Positions 50,792 through 58,918 of a stretch of DNA of 64,000 bases are shown one piece after another. The position numbers and the translations under genes are program-made. The number at the start of each line of letters is the position of its first letter. The first letter of the stretch is position 1. The notes under the pieces were generated by a model. That model worked only from the letters and a program-made list of their open reading frames with translations. It did no database searches and was not told where the DNA came from. This stretch comes from Compostibacter hankyongensis (GTDB lineage: Bacteria; Bacteroidota; Bacteroidia; Chitinophagales; Chitinophagaceae), in assembly GCF_039541075.1 (NCBI RefSeq), contig NZ_BAABFN010000001.1:62001-126000 (forward strand), in the 5' to 3' direction.

Positions 50792-52438
50792 ATGAAGTCA
50801 AATCATATCAAAGGCGACCTCGTCTCCGGGGTTATCGTCTTTCTCATCGCCGTCCCCCTGTGCCTGGGCATTGCGCTGGCATCGGGGGCGCCCCTGTATG
50901 CCGGCATGATCGCCGGGATGAGCGGGGGACTTGTAGTGGGCCTGCTCAGCAAATCGCAGGTCAGCATTGCGGGCCCCGCCGCGGGCCTCACCGCCATTGT
51001 GCTTTCCGCCATCACCAGCATGGGGGACTTCCGCATTTTCCTGGCGGCAGTTGTCCTGGCCGGGCTGCTGCAGCTGCTCATGGGCTTTCTTAAAGCCGGC
51101 ACGGTGGCCAACTATTTCCCTTCCAACGTTATCAAGGGCATGCTGGCTGCCATCGGTCTCATCATCGTGCTCAAGCAGATCCCACATGCCGTGGGCTTTG
51201 ACGAAGATGCGGTGGGCGATTTTTCTTTCCGGCAGCTGAACGGCGAAAATACCTTCTCCAGCCTGGCCGCCATGCTGGACGCTTTTCATCCCGGGGCGGT
51301 CCTGATCGCCGGGGTATCGTTGCTGGTGCTGATCTTCTGGAAAAAGATCCCCGGGCTCGGCAAAATCCCGGCTCCCCTGGCCGCCGTAGTGCTCGGCGTG
51401 GCCATGCAGGAAGCGTTCCGGGCCTGGATGCCGGGCTGGGGCCTGGACATTAAGCAGCTTGTACAGCTGCCGGTGCCGGATGATCTTGCGGGCTTTGTCG
51501 GCCAGTTCACCTTTCCCGACTTCTCCGCCCTGGCCGGAAAAGAGGTATGGATCACCGCTATGACGATCGCCGTCGTGGCTTCGCTGGAAACGCTGCTCAA
51601 CGTAGAGGCTACCGACAAGCTGGATCCCCAGCGGCGGTATACGCCTCCGAACCGCGAGCTGAAGGCCCAGGGGGTGGGCAACCTGGTCAGCGGCCTGCTG
51701 GGCGGTCTTCCCGTAACCTCGGTGATTGTCCGCTCGTCCGTCAATATCAATGCCGGGGGAAGGACAAGGCTGTCCACCATTACCCACGGCGCGCTGCTGC
51801 TGGTCTGCGCCGCGATGATCCCGGGCCTGCTCAACCGGATACCGCTGGCTACCCTGGCGGCCCTGCTCATCATCACGGGCTACAAGCTCTGCAACCCCGC
51901 CATCTTCCGGGAGATGTTCGCCAAGGGAAAACACCAGTGGGTACCCTTCCTGGTAACAGTGGTGGCCATCGTATGGACCGATCTGCTGATCGGGGTGCTC
52001 CTCGGCCTGGCAGTCAGCGTGATCTCTATCCTGCGGGGCAATATAAAAAGCCCTTATTTCTTTCATAAAGGGAAATACCGAGACGGCGACCTGATCCGGA
52101 TAGAGCTGGCCCAGGAAGTCTCTTTCCTGAACAAGGCCAGCATACAACTGACCCTCGAGGCGCTGCCGGAAAAAAGCACGGTATTGATCGATGGTTCCCG
52201 TACGGTATACGTCGCACACGACGTGCTGGAGCTGATCCGGGAGTTCCGGGATGTGAAGGCTCCGGAAAAACAGATCACCCTGCTGCTGTCCGGCTTCAGG
52301 AAAGTTTATAAAATTCCCAACTCCGGTCATACCTTTATCCTGAAGAACGAAGGGGAGAACATTGCCTGGGAACCGACGGCAGCCACACCCCCTCCCGCAC
52401 AATCCCACCGGGAGCTGTTAAAAGAATTAATCAATTAA
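50792..52438 (+). CDS. SulP-family anion transporter
   Basis: A 548-residue transporter of the SLC26/SulP family with about 12 hydrophobic segments and a C-terminal STAS domain (from about residue 445; the helix-strand segment ALPEKSTVLIDGSRTVYVAHDVLELIREF is read as STVLIDGSRTVYVAHDVLEL). The opening segment (GDLVSGVIVFLIAVPLCLGIALASGAP, read as GVIVFLIAVPLCLGIALASG) and GVGNLVSGLLGGLPVTSVIVRSSVN, read as NLVSGLLGGLPVTSVIVRSS, are characteristic. Its neighbour 60 nt downstream is carbonic anhydrase, which strongly suggests bicarbonate uptake rather than sulfate, as known for BicA-type SulP proteins. Confidence 0.93.
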   Translation: MKSNHIKGDLVSGVIVFLIAVPLCLGIALASGAPLYAGMIAGMSGGLVVGLLSKSQVSIAGPAAGLTAIVLSAITSMGDFRIFLAAVVLAGLLQLLMGFLKAGTVANYFPSNVIKGMLAAIGLIIVLKQIPHAVGFDEDAVGDFSFRQLNGENTFSSLAAMLDAFHPGAVLIAGVSLLVLIFWKKIPGLGKIPAPLAAVVLGVAMQEAFRAWMPGWGLDIKQLVQLPVPDDLAGFVGQFTFPDFSALAGKEVWITAMTIAVVASLETLLNVEATDKLDPQRRYTPPNRELKAQGVGNLVSGLLGGLPVTSVIVRSSVNINAGGRTRLSTITHGALLLVCAAMIPGLLNRIPLATLAALLIITGYKLCNPAIFREMFAKGKHQWVPFLVTVVAIVWTDLLIGVLLGLAVSVISILRGNIKSPYFFHKGKYRDGDLIRIELAQEVSFLNKASIQLTLEALPEKSTVLIDGSRTVYVAHDVLELIREFRDVKAPEKQITLLLSGFRKVYKIPNSGHTFILKNEGENIAWEPTAATPPPAQSHRELLKELIN

Positions 52439-52498
52439 TATGAACCACCGGGCCGGGCAGCTGCCTTCCGGCAACCCCGGCCCCTGAAAAAACATATC

Positions 52499-53131
52499 AT
52501 GGTACGATCCAACACCAAAGAAACACAGGAAAGCCTGACACCCGAAAAAGCGCTCGAGCTGCTGAAAACCGGCAACTACCGCTTTGTAAACAACCTGAAG
52601 ATCAACCGTAACCTGTTGCAGCAGGTCAACGAGACCCGCGACGGACAATGGCCCTTTGCCGCCATCCTGAGCTGCATAGATTCCCGCACTTCCGCAGAGC
52701 TCATCTTTGATCAGGGCCTGGGAGACATCTTCAGCGTACGTATCGCCGGGAATGTCATCAACGAGGACATCCTCGGCAGCCTGGAATATGCCTGCAAGTT
52801 AGCCGGCTCAAAGCTCATCGTCGTCCTCGGACATACCAAGTGCGGAGCCATAAAAGGCGCCTGCGACGGGGTGGAGCTGGGGAACCTTTCTTCCTTGCTG
52901 AACAAGATCCGGCCGGCGGTGGAAGCGGAAACGGCGGTCTGGGACGAGTGCCAGCCGGACAATCCCGCCTTCCTGGACGGGGTGACGCAGCTTAATGTCA
53001 GACATTCCGTAAAGCTGATCCTCGAACAGAGCACGGTGGTCCGGGAGATGGTAGACCGCGGGGAAGTGGGGCTTGTCGGAGCAGTTTACGATGTGGAAAC
53101 GGGCGCAGTGACCTTTGAGGAAAAAAGCTGA
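52499..53131 (+). CDS. Beta-class carbonic anhydrase
   Basis: A 210-residue zinc enzyme interconverting CO2 and bicarbonate. Zinc and catalytic residues are readable: C59-x-D61-S-R in LSCIDSRTS, H112 and C115 in LGHTKCGAI. It follows sulP by 60 nt and probably works with it, hydrating or dehydrating the transported bicarbonate in the cytoplasm. No signal peptide. Length is normal for the type I beta class. Confidence 0.96.
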   Translation: MVRSNTKETQESLTPEKALELLKTGNYRFVNNLKINRNLLQQVNETRDGQWPFAAILSCIDSRTSAELIFDQGLGDIFSVRIAGNVINEDILGSLEYACKLAGSKLIVVLGHTKCGAIKGACDGVELGNLSSLLNKIRPAVEAETAVWDECQPDNPAFLDGVTQLNVRHSVKLILEQSTVVREMVDRGEVGLVGAVYDVETGAVTFEEKS

Positions 53132-53158
53132 AAACAGACGGACGGAAAAAGACAACCC

Positions 53159-53191
53159 AAAAGCCCGGCGCAGAAAATGCCGGGCTTTTTT
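53159..53191. terminator. Bidirectional terminator between carbonic anhydrase and manC
   Basis: AAAAGCCCGGC and GCCGGGCTTTTTT make an 11-bp perfect stem around a short loop, with A-rich and T-rich flanks. It sits between the convergent carbonic anhydrase and mannose-1-phosphate guanylyltransferase genes and can serve both strands. Confidence 0.9.
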
Positions 53192-54272
53192 ATAAAAACT
53201 TTTCCCCTTTGTTGCGCTTCACCTCGGCTACATATTCTTTGATCTGCTGCTCGTTTTCCTTCCGGCAGATCAGCAGCACATCGGGGGTATCGATAACGAT
53301 AAAGTCGTTGAGCCCCTGCAGCACGATCAGCTTGTCGTGCGGAGCGCTGACCATACATTTGGTGGCATCGATCACCACCACGTTTTTCCCGGATACGGCA
53401 TTGTCCAGATAATCCTTCTCCAGGTTATCATAGGCCGAAGCCCAGGTGCCGAGATCACTCCAGCCGAAGTTGGCCGGGATAACATATACGTTGTCCGCCT
53501 TTTCCATGATGCCGTAATCAATGGAAACATTGGTGCACTGGGAGTAGATAAAGGCAATGCTTTCGGCTTCGGCGGGTGTGTTCAGCTTATCCTGCTCCGC
53601 TTCAAAAAGCTCGCTGATCTCGGGAAGATGGGCGCGGAAGGCAGCAACAATGCTTTTTACATTCCAGACGAAGATGCCGGCATTCCAGAGGAAGTCCCCG
53701 CTTTCCATGAAGGTCCTGGCCAGCTCACGATTGGGCTTCTCGGTAAAGGTTTTTACTTTATAGACGTTATCCGATACCGCCTCCGTTTCGTACTGGATAT
53801 AGCCGTAGCCGGTATCCGGCCGGGTGGGCTTTATCCCCAGGGTGAGCAGCGCAGGATGATTTTTTACAAAACCGAGCGCCTCCAGGCATACTTTGGTAAA
53901 GGCCGTAGCATCCACGATAAGATGGTCTGCCGGGGCGCAGATAATATTGGCAGAAGGATCTTCGCGGAGGATCTTATAGGAGATGTAGGCAATACAGGTA
54001 GCCGTGTTTTTCCGGGAAGGCTCCGCCACGATATTCTGCACGGGCAGCTCCGGCAGCTGCTCCCGGACCGTGCCGGTATATTGCTGATGGGTGACCACGA
54101 AAATATGATCGGGGGTGATGAATTGTGAAAACCTTTCGTAGGTCCACTGTATCAACGATTTTCCCGTATTGAGGATATCCAGGAACTGTTTGGGAAGATG
54201 GGTCCGGCTCATGGGCCAGAAACGGCTGCCGATGCCGCCCGCCATAATTACCACATACGCTTCTTGATTCAT
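53190..54272 (-). CDS. manC: Mannose-1-phosphate guanylyltransferase
   Basis: Makes GDP-mannose from mannose-1-phosphate and GTP for polysaccharide and LPS synthesis. The 360-residue protein has the nucleotidyltransferase motif IMAGGIGSRFWPMSRTHLPKQF (read as AGGIGSRFWPMSR then PKQF) near residue 10. PDTGYGYIQYE, FTEKPNRELARTFMESGDFLWNAG, read as FTEKPN and SGDFLWNAGIF, and FGWSDLGTW follow, all canonical. It is a single-domain type without the mannose-6-phosphate isomerase domain. It starts 14 nt after kdsD, and the two form one unit for cell-surface glycan precursors. Confidence 0.95.
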   Translation of the reverse strand: MNQEAYVVIMAGGIGSRFWPMSRTHLPKQFLDILNTGKSLIQWTYERFSQFITPDHIFVVTHQQYTGTVREQLPELPVQNIVAEPSRKNTATCIAYISYKILREDPSANIICAPADHLIVDATAFTKVCLEALGFVKNHPALLTLGIKPTRPDTGYGYIQYETEAVSDNVYKVKTFTEKPNRELARTFMESGDFLWNAGIFVWNVKSIVAAFRAHLPEISELFEAEQDKLNTPAEAESIAFIYSQCTNVSIDYGIMEKADNVYVIPANFGWSDLGTWASAYDNLEKDYLDNAVSGKNVVVIDATKCMVSAPHDKLIVLQGLNDFIVIDTPDVLLICRKENEQQIKEYVAEVKRNKGEKFL

Positions 54273-54286
54273 GTCACGCTCTTCGT

Positions 54287-55264
54287 TTAAATAATTCCCT
54301 CTTTGATCAGATCATGCAGGTGTATGACGCCGGTATAGGTGCCGCCGGTGACCACCACCAGCTGGGTGATATTGTGTTCCCGCATGAGAGCCAGCGCCGT
54401 AACGGCCATTTCTCCCGCTTCAACGGTTTTGGGATGGATGGTCATAATATCCGTGGCCCGTACCTGCTGCCAGTCTGTACGCCCGTTGAGCATCCGGCGC
54501 AGGTCGCCGTCGGTGATCACGCCCAGGATACCATCCCGGTCATCTGTAACAACTGTCATGCCCAAACGCTTTTCGGTCATCTCCACGATAACTTCCTGCA
54601 GCGGGGCATCCGCCGGCACCCGTGGACGGGCATTGCGCGCGGCCAGGTCGCCCACCCGCAGGTACAGTTGTTTCCCGAGTGTGCCGCCCGGGTGAAAACG
54701 GGCAAAATCTTCCCCGGTGAATCCCCGGAGCCGCATCAGCGATACGGCCAGGGCGTCCCCCATGGCCAGCTGCACCGTCGTGCTGGCGGTAGGCGCCAGG
54801 TTGTTGGGGCAGGCCTCCCGGCTGACCGCCGTATCCAGCACGTAGGCCGCCTCGATGGCCAGGTAAGCGCTTTTATTGCCCGTCATGGCAATGAGCGGAT
54901 TCTTAAAGCTTTTCAACAGCGGCACCAGCACCTTGATCTCCGGCGAAACCCCGCTTTTGGAAATGCACAGCACCACATCGCCCGGCTGTACCATGCCCAG
55001 ATCGCCGTGGATGGCATCCGCCGCATGCATAAAAACAGCCGGAGTGCCCGTAGAGTTGAATGTAGCCACAATCTTTCTGGCGATCAGCGCGCTTTTGCCG
55101 ATACCGGTCACCACCACCCGTCCCCGGCATTCCATCAGCATGCGTACCGCCCCGTTAAAATCATCGTTCAGCTGCGGAATCAATCCCCGTATGGCCTCGG
55201 CCTCCAGCAGGAGGGTCTGCCGGGCCACGGCCAGCGGATCGGTATCTGCCGTTTCCTTTATCAT
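54287..55264 (-). CDS. kdsD: Arabinose-5-phosphate isomerase KdsD (SIS plus CBS domains)
   Basis: Converts ribulose-5-phosphate to arabinose-5-phosphate, the first step of Kdo synthesis. The 325-residue protein has an N-terminal SIS domain (GRVVVTGIGKSALIARKIVATFNSTGTPAVFMHAADAIHGDLGMVQPGD, read as TGIGKSALIARKIVATFNST and HAADAIHGDLGM) with the SISKSG-type loop CISKSGVSPE. The Ser/Asn-rich segment NNLAPTASTTVQLAMGD follows. Two CBS domains end the protein (from about residue 205: LQEVIVEMTEKRLGMTVV and MTIHPKTVEAGEM). Co-transcribed with manC. Confidence 0.95.
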   Translation of the reverse strand: MIKETADTDPLAVARQTLLLEAEAIRGLIPQLNDDFNGAVRMLMECRGRVVVTGIGKSALIARKIVATFNSTGTPAVFMHAADAIHGDLGMVQPGDVVLCISKSGVSPEIKVLVPLLKSFKNPLIAMTGNKSAYLAIEAAYVLDTAVSREACPNNLAPTASTTVQLAMGDALAVSLMRLRGFTGEDFARFHPGGTLGKQLYLRVGDLAARNARPRVPADAPLQEVIVEMTEKRLGMTVVTDDRDGILGVITDGDLRRMLNGRTDWQQVRATDIMTIHPKTVEAGEMAVTALALMREHNITQLVVVTGGTYTGVIHLHDLIKEGII

Positions 55265-55329
55265 GAAAGCAAACCTACACGAAAAAAACGGATTTGATAC
55301 GGCATGCTCTTATCCGGAGCAGTCCCTTC

Positions 55330-55360
55330 TTGACTTATTCGTAAAAATTGACTAATTTCG
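55330..55360 (+). promoter_or_regulatory. Promoter of recQ (TTG-N20-TAATTTCG)
   Basis: TTG at 55330 and TAATTTCG at 55353 are 20 nt apart, close to the Bacteroidota consensus with one change in the -7 element (C for T at its seventh position). The predicted leader is about 80 nt. Confidence 0.55.
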
Positions 55361-55446
55361 TGTGCCCTTACTTAGATAAAGATTTATTCTAATTTGTTGA
55401 CTTAACAACGCAATCGCATTATGTCAATTATAAAAATTCAGTTGTG

Positions 55447-57645
55447 ATGGCTTTGGCAAAAGGAGGCCTGAAAGATGCATTACGCCGGTATTTTGGCTTC
55501 GAATCCTTTAAAGGCAATCAGGAAAAGATCATAAAACATATTCTTTCCGGAAAAGATACTTTTGTAATCATGCCCACCGGGGGCGGCAAATCCCTCTGCT
55601 ACCAGCTTCCGGCCCTGCTCAGCGAGGGTTGTGCGCTGATCGTTTCCCCCCTGATCGCGCTGATGAAAAACCAGGTGGACCTGATCCGCTCCTACAGCAG
55701 CATGGACAACGTGGCGCATTTTTTAAATTCCACGCTGTCCAAGGTACAGATCCGCAAGGTAAAGACCGATCTGGCCTCGGGAAAGACCAAGCTGCTCTAT
55801 GTGGCGCCGGAAACCCTTACCAAACAGGAGAACCTGGATCTTTTCCGGGAGATGAACATCTCTTTTATCGCCGTGGACGAGGCCCACTGTATCTCGGAAT
55901 GGGGGCACGATTTCCGGCCGGAATACCGGCGCCTCCGGGAAATGATCGACGAGATCAACCCCAAGCTGCCCATCATTGCGCTGACCGCCACCGCCACTCC
56001 CAAAGTACAGAGCGATATCGTCAAAAACCTGGGGCTGCGCCATCCCGGCATTTTCATCTCCTCGTTCAACCGTCCCAACCTGTACTACGAGATCCGGCCC
56101 AAGCGAAAAAAAGACCAGACCAACCGGGATATCGTGCGTTTTATCCATCAGCACAAGGGAAAAAGCGGGATCATCTACAGCCTGAACCGGAAAACCACCG
56201 AAGAGCTGGCGGGGATGCTGATGGCCAACAACATCAAGGCGGTGGCCTATCATGCCGGTCTCGACGCCTCCACGCGCGCCAAACGGCAGGACATGTTCCT
56301 CAATGAAGAAGTGGACGTGATCGTGGCGACCATTGCGTTCGGCATGGGGATCGACAAGCCGGATGTGCGCTTCGTCATCCACTACAACATTCCTAAAAGC
56401 CTCGAAAACTATTATCAGGAGACCGGGCGGGCCGGTCGCGACGGGTTGGAAGGCATCTGTGTCTGCTTTTATTCGCACAAGGATATCCAGAAGCTGGAGC
56501 ACCTCATGCGCGACAAGCCGCTCAGCGAACGCGAAATGGGCGCCCAGCTGATCAACGAGATCGTGGCCTATGCCGAAAGCGCCGTATGCCGGCGCAAAAT
56601 GATCCTGCACTATTTCGGGGAAAAGTACGAGCAGGACGATTGCGGACAATGCGACAACTGCCGTTACCCCAAAGAAAAGATAGAGGTCAAAAACAGGGTG
56701 GTGATCGTCCTGAAGGCGATCAGGGCCCTCGACGAACGGTTTGCCATCGACTATGTGGTGAACGTGCTTTGCGGAAAGAACAACCCTCAGATCAATACCT
56801 TCAAACACGACAAGCTGGCTGTTTTCGGCTCCGGCAAAGAGCACGACGCGCACTTCTGGAGCTCGCTGATCCGTCAGATGATGCTGGAAGGGCTTATTGA
56901 AAAAGATATCGAAGAATACGGGCTCCTGAAGATCACCGATAAAGGCAGCCGGTTCCTGAAAAAACCGTACTCCATCAAGTTTGCGCTGAACCACCAGTTC
57001 GACGAAGACCAGGCCGACGAAGAAGGCGCAGATGCGGCCGCCCCCGCCTCGGCAGACCCTGTGCTGTTCGACTTGCTGAAGGAGCTGCGCAAGCAGGTGG
57101 CCAAGGAAAAGAACCTGCCGCCCTTCGTGATCTTCCTGGAAAACTCGCTCGAGGATATGGCCACCCATTACCCCACCACGCTTGAGGAGCTGGAACGGAT
57201 ACAGGGGGTGAGCAAGGGAAAGGCCCTGCGCTACGGCAAAAAGTTCATCCAGCTGATCGCCAGATACGTGGAGGAGAACGATATCGAAAAGCCGGATGAT
57301 TTCGTGATGAAGAGCGTGGTCAACAAAAGCGGGCTCAAGGTATTCATCATCCAGAACATCGATAAACGCATCCCCCTGGAAACCATTGCCAAAAATAAAG
57401 ACCTGACGATGCCCGACCTGCTGGACGAGATGGAAACCATCGTGGCCAGCGGCACCCGGCTCAACGTGGACTACTGCATCGATGAGGAGCTCGACGACTA
57501 TGCCCAGGACGAGATCATCGATTACTTCAAGGGCTGCGAGACCTCCAGCCTGCAGGCGGCCCGGGAAGAGCTGACCGAAGGCGATTATACCGTGGAGCAG
57601 CTGAAGCTGATGCGGATCAAGTTCCTGAGCGAATACGGGAACTGA
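55447..57645 (+). CDS. recQ: ATP-dependent DNA helicase RecQ
   Basis: A 732-residue 3'-5' DNA helicase in recombination and repair. Walker A PTGGGKS (residues 43-49), DEAH box in VDEAHCISEWGHDFRPEYR, motif IV-VI segments including GIIYSLNRKTTEELAG, TIAFGMGIDKPDVRFVIH and YQETGRAGRDG, followed by the RQC zinc-binding cysteines (CRRKMILHYFGE, CGQCDNC), a winged helix, and an HRDC domain near residues 530-600 (FLENSLEDMATHYPTTLEEL). A C-terminal extension of about 100 acidic residues follows. Full-length and intact. The ATG was chosen over a GTG 3 nt upstream. Confidence 0.96.
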   Translation: MALAKGGLKDALRRYFGFESFKGNQEKIIKHILSGKDTFVIMPTGGGKSLCYQLPALLSEGCALIVSPLIALMKNQVDLIRSYSSMDNVAHFLNSTLSKVQIRKVKTDLASGKTKLLYVAPETLTKQENLDLFREMNISFIAVDEAHCISEWGHDFRPEYRRLREMIDEINPKLPIIALTATATPKVQSDIVKNLGLRHPGIFISSFNRPNLYYEIRPKRKKDQTNRDIVRFIHQHKGKSGIIYSLNRKTTEELAGMLMANNIKAVAYHAGLDASTRAKRQDMFLNEEVDVIVATIAFGMGIDKPDVRFVIHYNIPKSLENYYQETGRAGRDGLEGICVCFYSHKDIQKLEHLMRDKPLSEREMGAQLINEIVAYAESAVCRRKMILHYFGEKYEQDDCGQCDNCRYPKEKIEVKNRVVIVLKAIRALDERFAIDYVVNVLCGKNNPQINTFKHDKLAVFGSGKEHDAHFWSSLIRQMMLEGLIEKDIEEYGLLKITDKGSRFLKKPYSIKFALNHQFDEDQADEEGADAAAPASADPVLFDLLKELRKQVAKEKNLPPFVIFLENSLEDMATHYPTTLEELERIQGVSKGKALRYGKKFIQLIARYVEENDIEKPDDFVMKSVVNKSGLKVFIIQNIDKRIPLETIAKNKDLTMPDLLDEMETIVASGTRLNVDYCIDEELDDYAQDEIIDYFKGCETSSLQAAREELTEGDYTVEQLKLMRIKFLSEYGN

Positions 57646-57710
57646 GCCGCCGGTACTTTTTCGGCTTCAGCAGAACGATCCCGGAACCTGTCGCTATATC
57701 GTCGCCATTC

Positions 57711-57740
57711 TTGGAACATTTCTAAAATTGATTATCTTTG
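57711..57740 (+). promoter_or_regulatory. Promoter of tRNA-Phe (TTG-N19-TATCTTTG)
   Basis: A TTG at 57711 and a perfect TATCTTTG at 57733 are separated by 19 nt, the exact Bacteroidota housekeeping promoter pattern, and no gene other than the tRNA (60 nt downstream) follows. This is the strongest promoter match in the window. Confidence 0.8.
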
Positions 57741-57802
57741 CACTCCCCTTAAAAAGGGGCCGGCCGGTCTTCTCCCGTGGAACGGCCGCCGGAAACAAAG
57801 AT

Positions 57803-57878
57803 GGTGCGGTAGCTCAGTCGGTAGAGCAAAGGACTGAAAATCCTTGTGTCGCCGGTTCGATCCCGGCCCACACCACCA
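57803..57878 (+). tRNA. tRNA-Phe (GAA)
   Basis: All cloverleaf parts are readable: acceptor GGTGCGG, D arm GCTC-AGTCGGTA-GAGC, anticodon stem AAGGA/TCCTT with loop CTGAAAA (anticodon GAA), variable GTGTC, T arm GCCGG-TTCGATC-CCGGC, acceptor CCACACC, discriminator A and encoded CCA. The acceptor has one non-pairing position (C5 with A68), so the stem is slightly weakened. Confidence 0.97.
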
Positions 57879-57915
57879 ACGGCTTGTAAACCAAGGTTTG
57901 CAAGCCGTTTTTCTT
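57879..57915 (+). terminator. Terminator after tRNA-Phe
   Basis: CGGCTTGTAAACC pairs with GGTTTGCAAGCCG (13 bp with one mismatch), closed by AAG and followed by TTTTTCTTT. It starts directly after the tRNA CCA. Confidence 0.85.
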
Positions 57916-58073
57916 TAATGGCGGGCAGGGTTTTGATCCGCTGCCGGAGGCCCGGCCCATCCGGAAGGTCGCCTGTCTTTTCCACCTGCACCGTCTTTTC
58001 CGCTTTCTTTCTGACCCAATCTACTGGCACATAATCTCGTAAACCATTGACGGCTTACCTTTCTGAAAAAAAA
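57916..58073. other. Spacer between tRNA-Phe terminator and arsR promoter
   Basis: No gene, repeat or RNA structure is evident. No copy of the tRNA 3' end is present, so there is no sign of an integrated element at this tRNA. Confidence 0.5.
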
Positions 58074-58105
58074 TTTGCGCAAGTAAATACTTGCCCATAT
58101 ATTTG
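58074..58105 (+). promoter_or_regulatory. Promoter of the arsR operon (TTTG-N20-TATATTTG)
   Basis: TTTG at 58074-58077 and TATATTTG at 58098-58105 are 20 nt apart, matching the -33/-7 consensus closely. Palindrome 1 lies entirely in the spacer between them, and palindrome 2 begins at the last base of the -7 element, so a bound regulator would block RNA polymerase. Confidence 0.75.
58079..58094. promoter_or_regulatory. ArsR operator half 1
   Basis: GCAAGTA-AA-TACTTGC is a perfect 7+2+7 inverted repeat between the -33 and -7 elements. It shares GCAAG/CTTGC arms with the second palindrome 26 nt downstream. Confidence 0.65.
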
Positions 58106-58120
58106 CAAGCACGTACTTGC
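58105..58120. promoter_or_regulatory. ArsR operator half 2
   Basis: GCAAG-CACGTA-CTTGC is an inverted repeat with the same outer arms as operator 1, spaced 26 nt centre to centre and ending 5 nt before the ATG. The right arm (TACTTGC) is identical in both sites. Confidence 0.65.
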
Positions 58121-58125
58121 ATAAT

Positions 58126-58470
58126 ATGAAAACGAGACGAGATGTATTTCAGGCCATTGCCGACCCCACCCGCCGGGCCATAATCGGTATGATCGCAGCG
58201 CAGCCACTCAATGTGAACGCCATTGCTGAAAAGTTTGACGTAAGCCGGCAGGCCATTTCCCTTCATGTAAGGATCCTCCATGAGTGCGGATTGATTGCCG
58301 TCACCCGGCAGGGAAGGGAACGGTATTGTGCAGCCACCCTGGATGCGCTGGGCGAGGTATCCGCATGGATAGCCCAATACCGGCAGCATTGGGAAAAACG
58401 GTTTGATAAGCTTGAAGACTATCTGGATAACCTTCAAAAATCAAAACAACATGTCCAACGAAAAAAGTAG
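58126..58470 (+). CDS. ArsR-family transcriptional regulator
   Basis: A 114-residue winged-helix regulator. The HTH is in TRRDVFQAIADPTRRAIIGMI (start) and VNAIAEKFDVSRQAISLHVRIL, with the wing LIAVTRQGRERYC. It lacks the cysteine pairs of metal-sensing ArsR/SmtB members, so it belongs to the class linked to AHSA1/SRPBCC partners. Its gene precedes such a partner and overlaps it by 20 nt. Two GCAAG/CTTGC palindromes straddle its promoter, implying autorepression. A TTG 9 nt upstream was rejected in favour of the ATG. Confidence 0.93.
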   Translation: MKTRRDVFQAIADPTRRAIIGMIAAQPLNVNAIAEKFDVSRQAISLHVRILHECGLIAVTRQGRERYCAATLDALGEVSAWIAQYRQHWEKRFDKLEDYLDNLQKSKQHVQRKK

Positions 58471-58918
58471 CACGGCGGACCGAGAGCTGCGTATCTCCCG
58501 CCTGCTGAATGCCCCTGTAGCGCTGGTCTGGGAAGTATTCACCGATCCGGATCATATCCGGAACTGGTGGGGCCCCGACGGCTTTACCAATACGATCTTC
58601 AACATGGAGGTCAGGCCCGGCGGCGAATGGCACTTCATCATGCATGGCCCTGACGGTACGGACTATGAGAATAAAAACGTCTTCAAAGAAGTCGTCCTGC
58701 ATCAAAGGATCGTTTTTGAGCACGTGTCATATCCCCGACATATCACGACCGTAACCTTCGAAAGCCAGGATGATAAAACGATGATGCACTGGCATATGCT
58801 GTTCGACAACCGGGAAGAATTTATCGAGGTGATCAGAACGCATGGCGCAAAAGAAGGGCTGTCGCAGAATGTAGCAAAGCTGGACGTCTACCTGACTCAT
58901 CTGGCGGAAAAATCCTGA
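58451..58918 (+). CDS. AHSA1/SRPBCC-domain protein
   Basis: A 155-residue helix-grip (START-like) protein of the Aha1-C type with a hydrophobic cavity. Typical elements are RELRISRLLNAPVALVWEVFTDPDHIRNWWGP (read as LNAPVALVWEVFTDP and NWWGPDGFT), VRPGGEWHFIMHGPDG, VTFESQDDKTMMHW and GLSQNVAKLDVYL near the end. Ligand and function are unknown; proteins of this class regularly accompany ArsR regulators. Its start lies inside the arsR frame and its TGA overlaps the next ATG by 1 nt, so the three genes are translationally coupled. Confidence 0.92.
   Translation: MSNEKSSTADRELRISRLLNAPVALVWEVFTDPDHIRNWWGPDGFTNTIFNMEVRPGGEWHFIMHGPDGTDYENKNVFKEVVLHQRIVFEHVSYPRHITTVTFESQDDKTMMHWHMLFDNREEFIEVIRTHGAKEGLSQNVAKLDVYLTHLAEKS

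Noticed and set aside
57749..58030. 93-residue frame on the minus strand reading GRDRTGDTRIFSPLLYRL
   Set aside because: It is the well-known spurious translation of the antisense strand of a tRNA gene (here tRNA-Phe).
57878..58073. Integration site for a mobile element at tRNA-Phe
   Set aside because: No duplicate of the tRNA 3' end and no integrase gene downstream.
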